From: Trematomus loennbergii
Taxonomy: Eukaryota; Chordata; Actinopteri; Perciformes; Nototheniidae
Direction of reading: 5' to 3'
Assembly: GCA_012861695.1 (NCBI GenBank)
Contig: JAAOOA010000012.1
Coordinates: 1,774,501 to 1,838,500 of the forward strand
DNA: 64,000 bases
The position numbers and the translations under genes were made by a program. The notes below the pieces were generated by a model. That model made no database searches. It had not been told where the DNA came from and was given only the letters and a program-made list of their open reading frames with translations. Position 1 is the first letter of the stretch. Each line of letters opens with the position of its first letter. Shown one piece after another: positions 1 to 10,672 of this stretch.

Positions 1-3000
1 CTTTATGTATATTTTAAGCTACACAGGATTCATATCTGCCCTCTATAGTCTTCCCTCAACCTTGGATCAGTCAACATTTCAACATCTATTGACTACCCTG
101 AAAATCTTATTGGCATTGGTGGTCATGTCACTTTTCCCCTAGTGCTATCATCAGGTCCACATTTCCATACATCCAATACTTTGCTTTACGACCAAATACT
201 TGCAAAAATGGCACTCAAATCAGCCTCAGCTTTATGTTTTTGTGCTAGTTAGTAAATGTTAGCAAGCCAACACACTAAACTAAACTGGTGAACTTAATAA
301 ACATAACATCTGCTAAACATCAGCCTCATAGAGCTTCTAGCATGGCTTTAGAAACATGGTCTATGTTACAATTGTTTTTCTTTAAATTCAGGGCCCGGTT
401 GTTCTTTCTTGGAAATCAAAAGTAATCCGTAAAGCGGAAAAACGTGTTTTTAATGTGTCTGACTTCCAATTAGTACAAAGACAGAAATAGCACAGATATG
501 CTATGCAGTATCACAAAATGTAAACATGAAAAAAAAATCTGTATATGCCAAATTATTTGGTTCTGCTAAAGTTCTTATCCTTTATCAACAAGTGGCTTTT
601 TTCTTCTTCTTCTTCTACCAAGTTCTATAAATATTGAAACCAAACAAACTTAACCGAAATCCAAACTTCCTTATTGGAGATGATAAGGACTAAATGGCTA
701 GGTGAATAATACTTTTCACCTGATTGCTGTAGGCCTTACAGTTGATCCTGAGACATGACAGTTGACATGAATTAATGCACAAACTATGATGGCAATCCAT
801 CCAATAATTGGATCAAAGTTGTGGACCACCCAGAAAAATAAGTGAAGGCAATACATATCATTCTGTAACAGTCAGTACAGCACTCACATTGATATATTAG
901 CTGTGAAATCTTAACAACAGTTGCCATGCAAACAAAAGCCAAAAACCAGCACATAACAGATGTTTCCGCTCTTTTAGAGGCTGGGTGTGAAGTAATCTGA
1001 ATCGGTTTAAAATACAGAGCAAAACCAAAGTGATTTAGAGCTGTGTAATAAATTGGATTGATGCATGGAGTTATTTAAAAAGATGAAGCGCTCATCATTA
1101 GAAGACAGCTAAAAACGAAATCTCAGTACCAAGAAAATGATTTTGTACTGAAAAGAATCTACTCAAAACAAACTGCATAACAAATCTTGGAACCCATCAG
1201 CTCTGGGTCTGACAAAGTGTTATCCTCTAGGGTCGATGGACATTATTTCAGAAGTTCTGGTATTGCAAATACCTGGACCCAGACATCGTTTTCAGTGCTT
1301 GGATGTCTACGACAGGGAGACAGTTTAGGCCCAATTACGCTATTCTTTAGCTAATAAAAAGCTAAATGTTTGTCAGAGAATATCAGATGAGATTGCATTC
1401 TAACAATGCAATCTGCCTCTTTTGCTCTCCAATCAGTCTGTTTACCTGCATACAGCCAATTCCCCAAACGACATTGGTCAGTACAATGCATGTGCCAACC
1501 ATAATGCAGTTGCTCCTATACTAGATTTTCCAAATGTTGCTTTCTTGATTTTCTTTTTTCTTTTTCTTTTAGTAATATCTATTAGTAACTTATTAAGCTG
1601 TGCCATACCTTAACTTTCTTGTAAAGAGAGAATTTGTTCGTTTTTTGCAGGGAGCAGCTTATCGCCCTAGGCCAGCTAGCATGATGGTCCGAACAACTGC
1701 CACCGGAACCTGGAGAGAGACACAAAGGATGCAGGTTAAACCGAAAAAAACAAGGAGGATATAAGGAAATATAAGCCCTGACTTGCCCCTCAAATCACAG
1801 GTAACTTAACTGGCTAATTGAATGGACGAGCTAACGGCGTTAGCTGGGAGTCAGACGGAATATCTTTAGTGTAGTTTAATGTGCTTAACGACAAAACATA
1901 GCTGCATCTGACACCAGGACTTGCACCAGGATACAGTATCTATGACAACGTTTCCATCAAAAGCTTCTAACTTTAGAGAAATGTGGCTGTCAGGAGATTT
2001 GGATTAAAAAAAAAATAATAATTGTTATGTTATTCATTTGAACCTGATACAATTTTGTGCACATTTGTGATTTGCCTCATCATATGAACTCGTCTCACAA
2101 AGGATGGCTTTACAGGACACAACAGGTATGTTGAAAAAACGCCAACTATAGATATTGATCAAAGAGATGGTTTGATGGTGATGGATGTACATTCCACTCA
2201 GTGTGATACAGCAACAACCACAAACTGACTGAATGCGTTGTATATTAATTACCTCTGGGCAGCAGGCTGATAGATCAAGATTGACATTGGCAAATATCTG
2301 AAAGTTCATAAGATCAAAGAGTTTTCCGAATGCTAAAGTTGGCTTTAGGCATGGGTGGATTAATTTGACGGCTGACTCATGTAATTTGCCATAGTCTTTC
2401 CAAGGACTTGTTTGGCCTTGATTTGATTTTCATAATTATTTGTACTGTTAGCGCAAATTATACACTTTTTATTTTTTTCAGTTTCAGTCAATAAATCTTA
2501 CCTCTAGGTTCTCTTACCAGATTTACCAGAACTTTCAATTATATCTATGCTGTCATTGACTTAAAGCGATTGGACAGCAGCAGAAAGATAGATGCCGCTT
2601 ACATCCTATAGCAGAGACAGAGTTAATGTAGTGATGCAGAAGTGTAATGCAGGTTGTTTCAGTACACTGTGATGACTCATAACATACTTTTAAATGTCCA
2701 TTTACTGTTTCTGTAAGCGTTTTTTGTATCAAATCGTGACTGTGATAATAAATAAAAGGATTGTGAGGTTCCTCCAGAATTTTTTCTTTTTATAGGCTTT
2801 TTTTGTTTGACATTTTAACAAGATATGACTTTTTAACAATCATCTTTTTAAAATTGCAGTTCTGTTTTCCCTAAGACGTTGACTCTTGAGCTTGAGAAAT
2901 ATAAAATATAGCAAAACACAGCAAATGGAGAGCGTAAAATATGTTATGGTCCATCAGTTGATGGATTCTTGGCTCTATGGAGGACAGAGTGAAGGAGAAA

Positions 3001-4228
3001 AAACAGAAAGTGCGTGACAAGAGCTGGAGAGAAGTAGCTGAGAAACATACAGGTGCTTCGAATCCTTCTGCTGACACAGCTGGGATGGATAAACGATTGA
3101 AAGTATTGGGAAGAGAGTTGACATAGAGGGTCCATAAAAGACAATAATAGAGAGAAAGGAGGTGAGAAAACCTGTGAGAAAACACAAAGCCATGTATCAC
3201 TCTTCATGTGAAGTGACACATTAGTGGTAGCTTTAAAGTCAAGATAAATTAGGATTAGAAGGTTGCAATCTTTCTCAGGAAATCATAGAGAACCCTGGAA
3301 TAACGTAAAGTGGAATTAATGCCTCAAATGTTGAAGCTTTAAACAATAGTAGTAAAATATACATATATCAGAGGGTAAAGTCCAAAATGTTATGGTGATG
3401 TATTTAGAAGTATTCTTTTGAAAGATTGTTTTGGTGATAAAAAGCAGCATGACAAATGTGACCTTTTGAATTTTAAAAGCATTTAGTTCTATGCCTATAA
3501 TAAGCAAGGGTGTTTTATTTTTAATAAACCTTTGTATGTATTGTATTTACTGTAACCTTTTGACTACCACAAAGACAGTGAAACTAAGATGATATAGAAG
3601 AATTAAGTTATACTTATTGAAGTATTCATTGTATTAAAGAATATCTGCCTTTTCTTGAGACCCTACAGTATATTCAGTTTTGATATTATTTTGAGTACAT
3701 GAGTTTAGTATTTAAAAGGGCTTTTGCAATATCAAATGTTCAGAAACATATCATAATGGAAATGTACACATGTAACACAGCGGTCAATCCAGCAGCTTGG
3801 GAGGACTTCAGTGATGCCGGGTGGTGCAAGTAGAGTGCGAGAAGGTAGACAGACAGGTGGATAGACAGACAGTTCATCCACCCAATCATTTCGTTTGCCG
3901 AAATAATTGATTGGATGAAGTTAAAACAGTCCTTTAACAGCCATAGTTACTGGATTATGGCAGTTGATTTGTTGATTGTTTTAGAGACGTAAAGAGTAGC
4001 TAAAAGGTTGCAGAGTGACATCAGCATGTTAACAGTCAGTATGTGTAACACAGTTTGTTCTTGGCCAATGTATTACCGTGTTGGTCACTTTGGCATGGTA
4101 GTTATACTTTTAAAAAAGCCTGAGACGTATCATGGAGACAAACATTTAATTTTGTTCAGTCTTGCGATTCATGCTCTCAATTTCATAATTTGACTTGGAA
4201 TGTTTGTCCGCAGAAGCAGAGCAAGTTA
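1..4228. other. Intergenic, no recognised gene
   Basis: AT-rich non-coding sequence. The open frames on both strands are short and show no recognisable domain. Two small structures are visible: an 84-base exon-like segment at 1651-1734 (see finding) and a short imperfect hairpin near 3878-3917 with arms around 'ccaatca' and 'tgattgg'. No RNA gene is seen. Confidence 0.6.
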
Positions 4229-5633
4229 CAGTTTTTCTCGATTGCTAACACACTAAAATATATATATACATAAAGCACAATTATTTTAACTGACACTCAA
4301 AGAGCAAAACATCAGCTCAAATCTCCAAAACTCTAAACACGTTTTCAGCTTTTCACACAATTTGCAAATCAACATGGCACTTTTTGCAAACCACTGCACA
4401 CGTTTCTCCACGTAAGACACAGGAATCTGACATAAAGTCACATGTTAGCTGGTTTAAAACACTGATATTCAAAATGCCTCACACATGGACCAATAATCAA
4501 GAAACACGTTCCACCTGACCAAACACCTGATAGCATAATTGTTGGCTCATCAATCAGGATGTTAGCACTATAAAAACACCACAGGTGAGTACTTTCTTAC
4601 AGCAACATGGAAGCCAACATGGAAGCAAGAGCAAGAGGAAGAGGAAGAGCAAGAGCAAGAGGAAGAGGAAGAGGAAGAGCTGGGCTGAGAGTGAGAGGAG
4701 GAGGAAGAGGTGGGTGAGAGTGAGAGGTAGAGGTAGAGCTGGAGGGAGAGGACGTGGACAAAGAAGAATACTCTCTAATGAAATGAAATGTTATCAACCA
4801 TGGTGTGACGATGAGAGAGGCTGGAGAGGGTTCAGCCTAATCTAAGCCGATGTACTGTTGCCTCTGTAATCCGGACACTTAGACTTGAAAACAGGTTACC
4901 AGTTTTTAGCTCTGCATAATTCATGATATATCAGTGCTTATATCTGTTGTGTGAAACGTATTTACTTCATTACTGTAATTGAATTGTTGGCATGTTGCAT
5001 ACTATAACTGTACAGAAATCCTGCACAATTGACTGTGTTAAAGTTACTTTTATGCAACACAGACACTGACTAACCACTATATCTTTGTTGTTTATCTGAA
5101 GGACTGAGAAACAAAGAGGTGGAAGGCCAAGGATTTTCAATGAGGCACAGGAAGCAGCAGTTACGAACTGGGTTTTGGCAAACAATGCCATCACACTTAG
5201 AGAGATCCGAAGCATAGTAACCATGTGCTGAGATGCATGTTGCACAACGTGATTTTTGAATAAAATGTGATTTTTTTCAACAACTCATTTGTATTTCTTC
5301 ATTTACTGTATTTCTGTATAAGCAAGCAATCTTTCTCTGCAGAAACCTCTGTGTACAGAGCATAGCCCATAACAGATGAAAGTGCTTTAGATTATGCTCA
5401 GCAGTGTGTAGTTGGGTGGTCAAACAATCTAGTATTATGAATGAAGTGTGTTATATTTGGTGCTAAAGTTTGCATTTGGTAAGTGTTTATGTAGTTTTGA
5501 GTGCAGTTCTTCACTTAGCAGGAGAAATTAGGTGTTTTGCACTTTGGGTGTGTGGTTTTGTGAATTGTGTTTAGTGTTCTGAGAAACTGAGCAATTAAAA
5601 AACAAATGTGTGTTAGCAATCGAAAAAAAACTG
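4229..5633 (+). mobile_element. Tc1/mariner (IS630-type) DNA transposon, degenerate
   Basis: The ends form near-perfect terminal inverted repeats of roughly 25 bases: the left begins CAGTTTTTCTCGATTGCTAA and the right ends with its complement, differing mainly in the length of an A-run. Each end is flanked by TA (4227-4228 and 5634-5635), the target duplication of the Tc1/mariner superfamily. The 1.4-kb interior carries a TATA-like box at about 4569 and the broken transposase reported separately. The size, the TA target and the Arg/Gly-rich N-terminus fit IS630-like transposons common in teleosts. The family assignment is by eye. Confidence 0.8.
4606..5230 (+). pseudogene. IS630/Tc1-like transposase remnant
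   Basis: It opens with ATG and an Arg/Gly-rich tract encoded by a (GA)-rich purine repeat, as in many fish IS630-like transposases. A helix-turn-helix region follows in shifting frames, with recognisable short stretches such as 'HGVTMREAG' and, one frame over, 'RVQPNLSRCTVAS'. A second conserved patch near 5115-5210 reads 'GGRPRIFNEAQEAAV' and 'NNAITLREI'. The catalytic DDE part is absent, and frameshifts and stops separate the pieces, so this is a fossil. Function of an intact copy, from family knowledge: cut-and-paste transposition into TA. Confidence 0.75.
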
Positions 5634-5635
5634 TA

Positions 5636-7772
5636 ACAAATACCAAAGATTTAGGAACAGAGCTGTTACACCAGAGCATCAGCTGAATAAAGACAGCAGT
5701 TGAGCTACAGTCAACAAGTGTAATCCCATGGCTACGATTTGGAGTCGAGCCTCTCCTGCACTAAAGCCACTCCAAATAAACTGGAGAGTTCCTTTCAAAG
5801 GGGATATGCTCTGAAGTCTGCTTTTCAGCCTACATGACTGTTATATAGGGCTGAGACACAAAGAGAGGGAGTGGGCAGACTATTGAAATATGGAGCTGGA
5901 GATATTAGGAAGAAAGACATACTTTATTATAAAGAACATAAGAGTTTCTGAGATTAGAGACCAAAGGAGAGGGATTTAAAGGGAACGACTGGAAACTGAG
6001 CAAGTTTGTTATTTTCTACAATGTTGAATATGTGTGTGTGTATACGTGTGTTTGTGTGTGACAGGAATGCAAGTGAGATTTGGCTCATGGTACTGGCACC
6101 CGGCTCCATCATCACAGTCATGAACTGATGTATGAACAAGTATCTGTGTGTATCTGTGTGTATGTGCGTGTACGTGTGCGTGTGTTTGTGTGTAATGCTG
6201 AGTGATGTAAAAGTGTAGTTGTCTCCTGTTTGAGACGCCTAAGGATTAGAAAACAATGTATGAATTGCAGTAAAGTTGAAATACATCACTCAATGTGATA
6301 TATCTTTTTTCATCTAAACACAGTGAGCACTCTGTCGGTATGAATGACTTTTCTCTCCTGTAAAGTTTGGCACTGGAAGATTCATTCCTCCTTCTTCATT
6401 TACAAAGCTATCTGTATCTGCTATTTTACAACCAATGGCAAAAGTAGTCGATCATACCTTTTGGAATAAAAAAACAACAAACTAATTGTAGACAGGGGGA
6501 GTGATGCCAAGGTCTGGTTACATGTTAACATCAACCCAGAAGACCAATAATCTTATGTCATTTTGTTCTATATGTCATTTTGTTGTTGGCATTTTATCCA
6601 AATGGTGGACATTTTGAACAGAAAGCTGTGTTGCTTTTGAAATGAGTTTTCGTATTCACCTCCAGTTGTATTGTTTGGACCTACATTAGATATGTAGAAT
6701 GTAATGTAGAGGCAGACTTGGAGAAGTCTTTTTCGGTTACCATATCCTTTCTCTTTGGATGAGCATTGCTTTTTAACACAAACATTTACGAACTGAAATA
6801 TTTAAATTTGAACTTAAAACATACATAACTCACAGATATAAACTGTCAAATGTCCCACACTAATCAATTACAGCAAACTACACCAAAGAGAGGACAACAA
6901 CAGGAAACAAAGACAAAGGGAATGTAACAAAAGTAAAGCATTATACTCTACATGATATTTGTACTGAAAAGTAGCCTACATCATATTATATTAATAGTTT
7001 TTGGCTATTTCTTCCATCCATTCCTTCACTGATAGATCTTCACTCTTTTAAAATATTTTAATCTTGCAACACTTCCTAAACAACAGTAATACGAGCTTCT
7101 TAACCAGGAGATCTTGGCCATTCAGACCACTTCCTTTTGGCAACATGCCTCATAGGCAATGCATTGGTCCCAGTACCAGACAACAAGTCTTCACAACGAT
7201 GATAATCTGAGAATATAAAACATCTAATATCTAATATGGGGCTTGAACCCAACATAGAGAGTGCTACAGTACAAGTAGTTCACATCTCCAACAAAGGCCT
7301 GAGCTCCTGAGTCCAAACATTACCATATTACTTGGGGTCCCAAAAGTTCTATTGATAATTTAAACCTCATTAGCAGTTATTTTGACTCTTTAAACCATGA
7401 TTCATCCCATGTTTTAGCAATTATTTCTTCCCCTGGGTACCTCTCCAAACATCTCCTAAGGCCTTCACATTTGGTTGGTTATAACTCCCTCAAATGTTAT
7501 AAAAGCATAATGTTTTCCTTTTTAAAGTGCCAATCTTGTTCTGGCCTGTCCTGCATCTCGGTTCTAGATGTTAGCGGTAATTGTCAAAGGCACGCCAAGT
7601 CCACAGCTGCATGTTCTTCCAAAATCCTTATTTAGGAATGTGTGTTGTTTATTAATTGTTCAAACATAAGTTGATCCAATCTAATAGATCCCCAACCTAA
7701 TATAAAAAAGTTAAATGTTACGCCTCCAGTCAAGTAATTTTTTTTTAACATTTTTGAAACCTTTTATAATAT
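5636..7772. other. Intergenic, no recognised gene
   Basis: Non-coding AT-rich DNA with short (GT)n-like tracts at about 6028-6060 and 6146-6194. No conserved coding frame, RNA gene or clear transposon end was found. The stretch 7090-7770 may be old repeat sequence, but I could not identify it. Confidence 0.5.
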
Positions 7773-7987
7773 CATTACATTACATTACATGACATGACAT
7801 TGCATTTAGCTGACGCTTTTATCCAAAGCGACTTACAATAAGTGCATTCGACCAAGAAGATACAAACTTGAAGAAAACAGAATCATATAAGTACATCAGG
7901 TTTCATAGAGCCAAAACATTTCAAGTGCTACTCAACTGGCTTTAGATAAGCCAGTCCTTTTAGTATATAAGTGCTTTGTTAGTAATT

Positions 7988-8910
7988 CTATCGCTCGAAG
8001 TGGAGTCGAAAGAGTTGAGTTTTCAGTCTACGCCGGAAGATGTGTAAGCTTTCTGCTGTCCTGATGTCAATGGGGAGCTCATTCCACCATTTTGGAGCCA
8101 GGATAGCAGACCGACGTATTTTTGCTGATGGGAACTTGGGTCCCCCTCGCAGTGCTGGTGCAGCGAGCCGTTTGGCTGATGCAGAGCAGAGTGCACGTGC
8201 TGGGGCGTATGGTTTAACCATGTCCTGGATGTAGGAAGGGCCAGATCCATTCACAGCATGGTACGCTAGTACCAGTGTCTTGAAGTGGATTCTAGCAGTT
8301 ACTGGAAGCCAGTGAAGGGAGCGGAGGAGCGGTGTGGTGTGGGAGAATTTTGGAAGGTTGAAGACCAGACAGCCGCTGCATTCTGGATGAGCTGCAGAGG
8401 TCGGATGGCACATGCAGGTAGACCAGCCAGGAGGGAGTTGCAGTAGTCTAGGCGTGAGATGACGAGAGCCTGGGCCAGAAGTTGCGTCGCTTTCTGGGTC
8501 AGGAGGGGACGTATCCTCCTGATGTTGTAAAGCGTGTATCTGCAGCAGCGGGTTGTAGCAGCGATGTTTGCAGTGAAGGACAGTTTGTTATCTAGGGTCA
8601 CACCCAGATTCCTTGCAGTCTGAGTCGGGGAAACAACAGAGGTGCCGATGTTGATTGTTAGGTCAAGAGTGGGACACTCTTTTCCTGGAAGAAAAAGCAG
8701 TTCAGTCTTGTCACGGTTGAGCCTTGACAAGACTGCCGTGGTGAGCAGACATCCACAAGCGATGTCTGCTAGACAAGCAGAGATGCGTGCGACGAGACAG
8801 CAAGGAGAGCAGTTTTCTGTGGAGTGACCTGCCTTGAAACCAGACTGGTGCGGATCAAGAAGGTTGTTCTGATGGAGATAACAGAAGAGTTGTTTAAAGA
8901 CAGCGTTCAA
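7988..8910 (-). pseudogene. LINE reverse transcriptase, C-terminal part, broken
   Basis: Two overlapping minus-strand frames (8910-8299 and 8413-7988) carry successive pieces of one RT. The upstream part has 'LLDPHQSGFKAGHSTE', an early RT motif, then jumps directly to 'RLNRDKTELLFLPG', which lies after the palm. The catalytic YxDD block between them is missing. The later part contains 'ARNLGVTLDNKLSF', 'SRLDYCNSLLAG', 'LRSLHWLPV' and 'WWNELPIDIRTA', typical of the L2/CR1 C-terminal region. A frameshift near 8380 separates the two frames. It cannot encode an active enzyme. Confidence 0.85.
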
Positions 8911-8956
8911 GTGTTTTAGACAGGAACGGGAGGAGAGAGACAGGCCTGTAGTTTAT

Positions 8957-9172
8957 TACATTTTACATTACATTACATTACATGTTACTTGTTAGACGCT
9001 TTTATCCAAAGCGACTTACATACTCAATACTGTGGGCAATCCCCACAGGAGCAATTTGGGGTGAAGTGTCTTGCCCAGGGACACAGCGACATGCTGACTG
9101 CAGTGGGGTTTGAACCTGTGCTCACCTGATCCGAACACCAACGCACTAATCCACTGCGCCACACGCCTCCCC
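8957..9172 (-). mobile_element. tRNA-derived SINE inserted in the LINE
   Basis: Read on the minus strand, the head contains an RNA polymerase III A-box-like 'GTGGCGCAGTGG' and a B-box-like 'GGTTCAAACCC', followed by a body, then a 3' tail 'AAGTCGCTTTGGATAAAAGC' and TGTAA-type repeats. That tail is nearly the same as the 3' end of the LINE it sits in (near 7815-7835), the known arrangement by which such SINEs borrow a LINE's reverse transcriptase. Direct repeats of GTTTAT flank it (8951-8956 and 9173-9178), consistent with a short target-site duplication. Confidence 0.85.
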
Positions 9173-9272
9173 GTTTATAACATCGGACGGGTTGAGAGTG
9201 GGTTTCTTTAGAAGAGGGTTTACTCTTGCCTCCTTGAGACTGTTTGGAAAGTGACCAGAAGTTAGAGAAGTG

Positions 9273-9854
9273 TTATGAAATGGGTGAGAAACAGTAGAAT
9301 ATCAGGAGCGATAGTCTGAAGGAGTTTGAGGGGATAGGGTCCAGAGGACAGGTGGTAGGACGGGCAGAGGTAATGAGGGTAAGAACCTCACTTGGAGAGA
9401 GAGGGGAAAAGGAGGTTAGTGTGTGGGTGAAAGGTGGGTCTGGTGACCCAGTGGTGACCAATGGTGAGTCGGAAAAAGAAGAGTGAATATCATCAACCTT
9501 TTTTTCGGAGGGGGGGGAAATAGTTTTGGAATAGGGAGAATGGATCTTATCTTGAAAGAAAGTGCTTTTTGCCTGAGAGATTGAAGAAGAGAAAGAGGAG
9601 AGGAGAGCTTGATAGGTTAGGAGGTCGTCAGGGTGTTTGGATTTCAACCATTTCCGCTCTGCTGCCCGAAGGATGGTTCTATTAGCACGCAGTGCATCAT
9701 TTAGCCAGGGAGCAGGAGGGGACTGACAAGCCTGCCGAGATGTGAGAGGACAGAGAGAGTCCAGAGAGGATGAAAGAGTGGAGAGGAGAGTTTCTGCAGC
9801 AGAGTTTGGAGGCAGGAGTTGGAACGAGTCAGACGAAGGGAGGGCTGAGAGCAC
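9273..9854 (-). pseudogene. LINE ORF2 middle part (endonuclease-RT linker)
   Basis: This minus-strand frame of 193 residues holds 'APWLNDALRANRTILRAAER' and a following stretch ending 'TTCPLDPIPSNSFR'. That is the usual sequence between the APE endonuclease and the RT fingers in L2/CR1-type ORF2, including the 'LDPIPS' motif. It overlaps the endonuclease frame (9701-10663) in another frame, so a frameshift lies near 9700-9850. It ends before the RT palm, which is missing in this copy. Confidence 0.75.
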
Positions 9855-10663
9855 CGATGAGGTAAGAGTAGAGGGGAGAGGGAACGAAGGTTACGGCGGA
9901 CAGGTGCAGAGTTAGAAGAGATTCGTTTGTTATGTTTGGAGAGGGGTAGAGAGAATGATATGAAAAAGTGATCCGAGTTGTGAAGCGGGTTTACAGAGAG
10001 GTTAGAAGTAGTGCAGTTCCTTGAGAATATGAGATCAAGGACATTGCCAGCTTTATGAGTTGGTGGGGATGGAGACAGTGAGAAAGCAAAGGTGGTTAAA
10101 AGAGATGTTAGTTCAGATATCTTCACTGTCTGGAGGTTGAAGTCTCCGAGAAGTACAGCGGGAGGGCCAGTTTCAGGGATGTGTGAGAGGAGATTATCTA
10201 ATTCCTCCAAGAAGTCTCCCAAGGCGCCTGGTGGACGGTAGAGAACAACAATGGTTAATTGTATAGGATGGGTTACAGTAATGGCATGGAATTCAAAGGT
10301 GGAAGGAGGGACGTTAGGTAGTTGGTAGAGGGAAAAGCTCCATTTGGGAGAGAGCAGGAGACCAGTGCCACCTCCTCTGCCAGTGGGTCTGGGTGTGTGG
10401 GTGAAGGAATATGCTGTGGAGAGAGCTGCTGGGGTGGATGTGTTGGATGGAGTAATCCAGGTCTCAGTGAGAGCAAGGGAATCCAGAGACTGCAGGGAAG
10501 CGTAGCCAGAAGTGAAGTCAGCCTTAAGGCCCTGACACACCAGGCCGTATTCGGCCGTCTTCGGTTGTCTGGCGACAACGCGTTCCTTGTCGCCCAAAGT
10601 CAATTTGGTGTGTCCCGAACCCTCGGCCGTGACACGCCTTATTTGGCCTTTCACGGTCGACAC
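9701..10663 (-). pseudogene. LINE APE-type endonuclease domain
   Basis: This open minus-strand frame of 320 codons has endonuclease/exonuclease/phosphatase-fold motifs in order: 'LALTETWI' (catalytic Glu region), 'VVLYRPPGA', 'AVLLGDFNL' (GDFN motif), 'VLDLIFSRN' and 'NSDHFFISF' (the terminal SDH). An intact enzyme nicks target DNA for target-primed reverse transcription. The first 45 or so residues (10530-10663) come from an unrelated flanking repeat rather than the LINE, so the annotated start is probably not the ancestral one. Confidence 0.8.
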
Positions 10664-10672
10664 CCGGCCGAT
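10531..10672. repeat. Fold-back repeat fragment, probable MITE end
   Basis: A GC-rich segment begins 'aaggccctgacacacc' and contains 'ttggtgtgtc' about 75 bases later, giving inverted 'gacacacca' arms. 'Ggcc' motifs are scattered throughout. The composition differs sharply from the AT-rich DNA to its right. The pattern resembles ends of non-autonomous DNA transposons seen in many teleosts, but no target duplication could be assigned, so the family is unknown. Confidence 0.45.

Larger units (their letters stand above)
7773..10530 (-). mobile_element. L2/CR1-clade LINE (non-LTR retrotransposon), dead
   Basis: The element reads on the minus strand: APE-type endonuclease (about 10500-9700), a linker and N-terminal reverse-transcriptase part (about 9854-9273), the C-terminal RT region (8910-7988), a short 3' UTR, and a tail of short ATTAC-type repeats on the plus strand (7773-7800). 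Next to the tail is the teleost LINE 3'-end sequence 'gacgcttttatccaaagcga'. The clade call rests on the RT C-terminus, where 'LHWLPV' and 'WWNELP' are visible. A SINE interrupts it at 8957-9172, the RT palm is deleted, and frames are broken. The 5' end near 10530 abuts another repeat, so it may be truncated. Confidence 0.85.
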
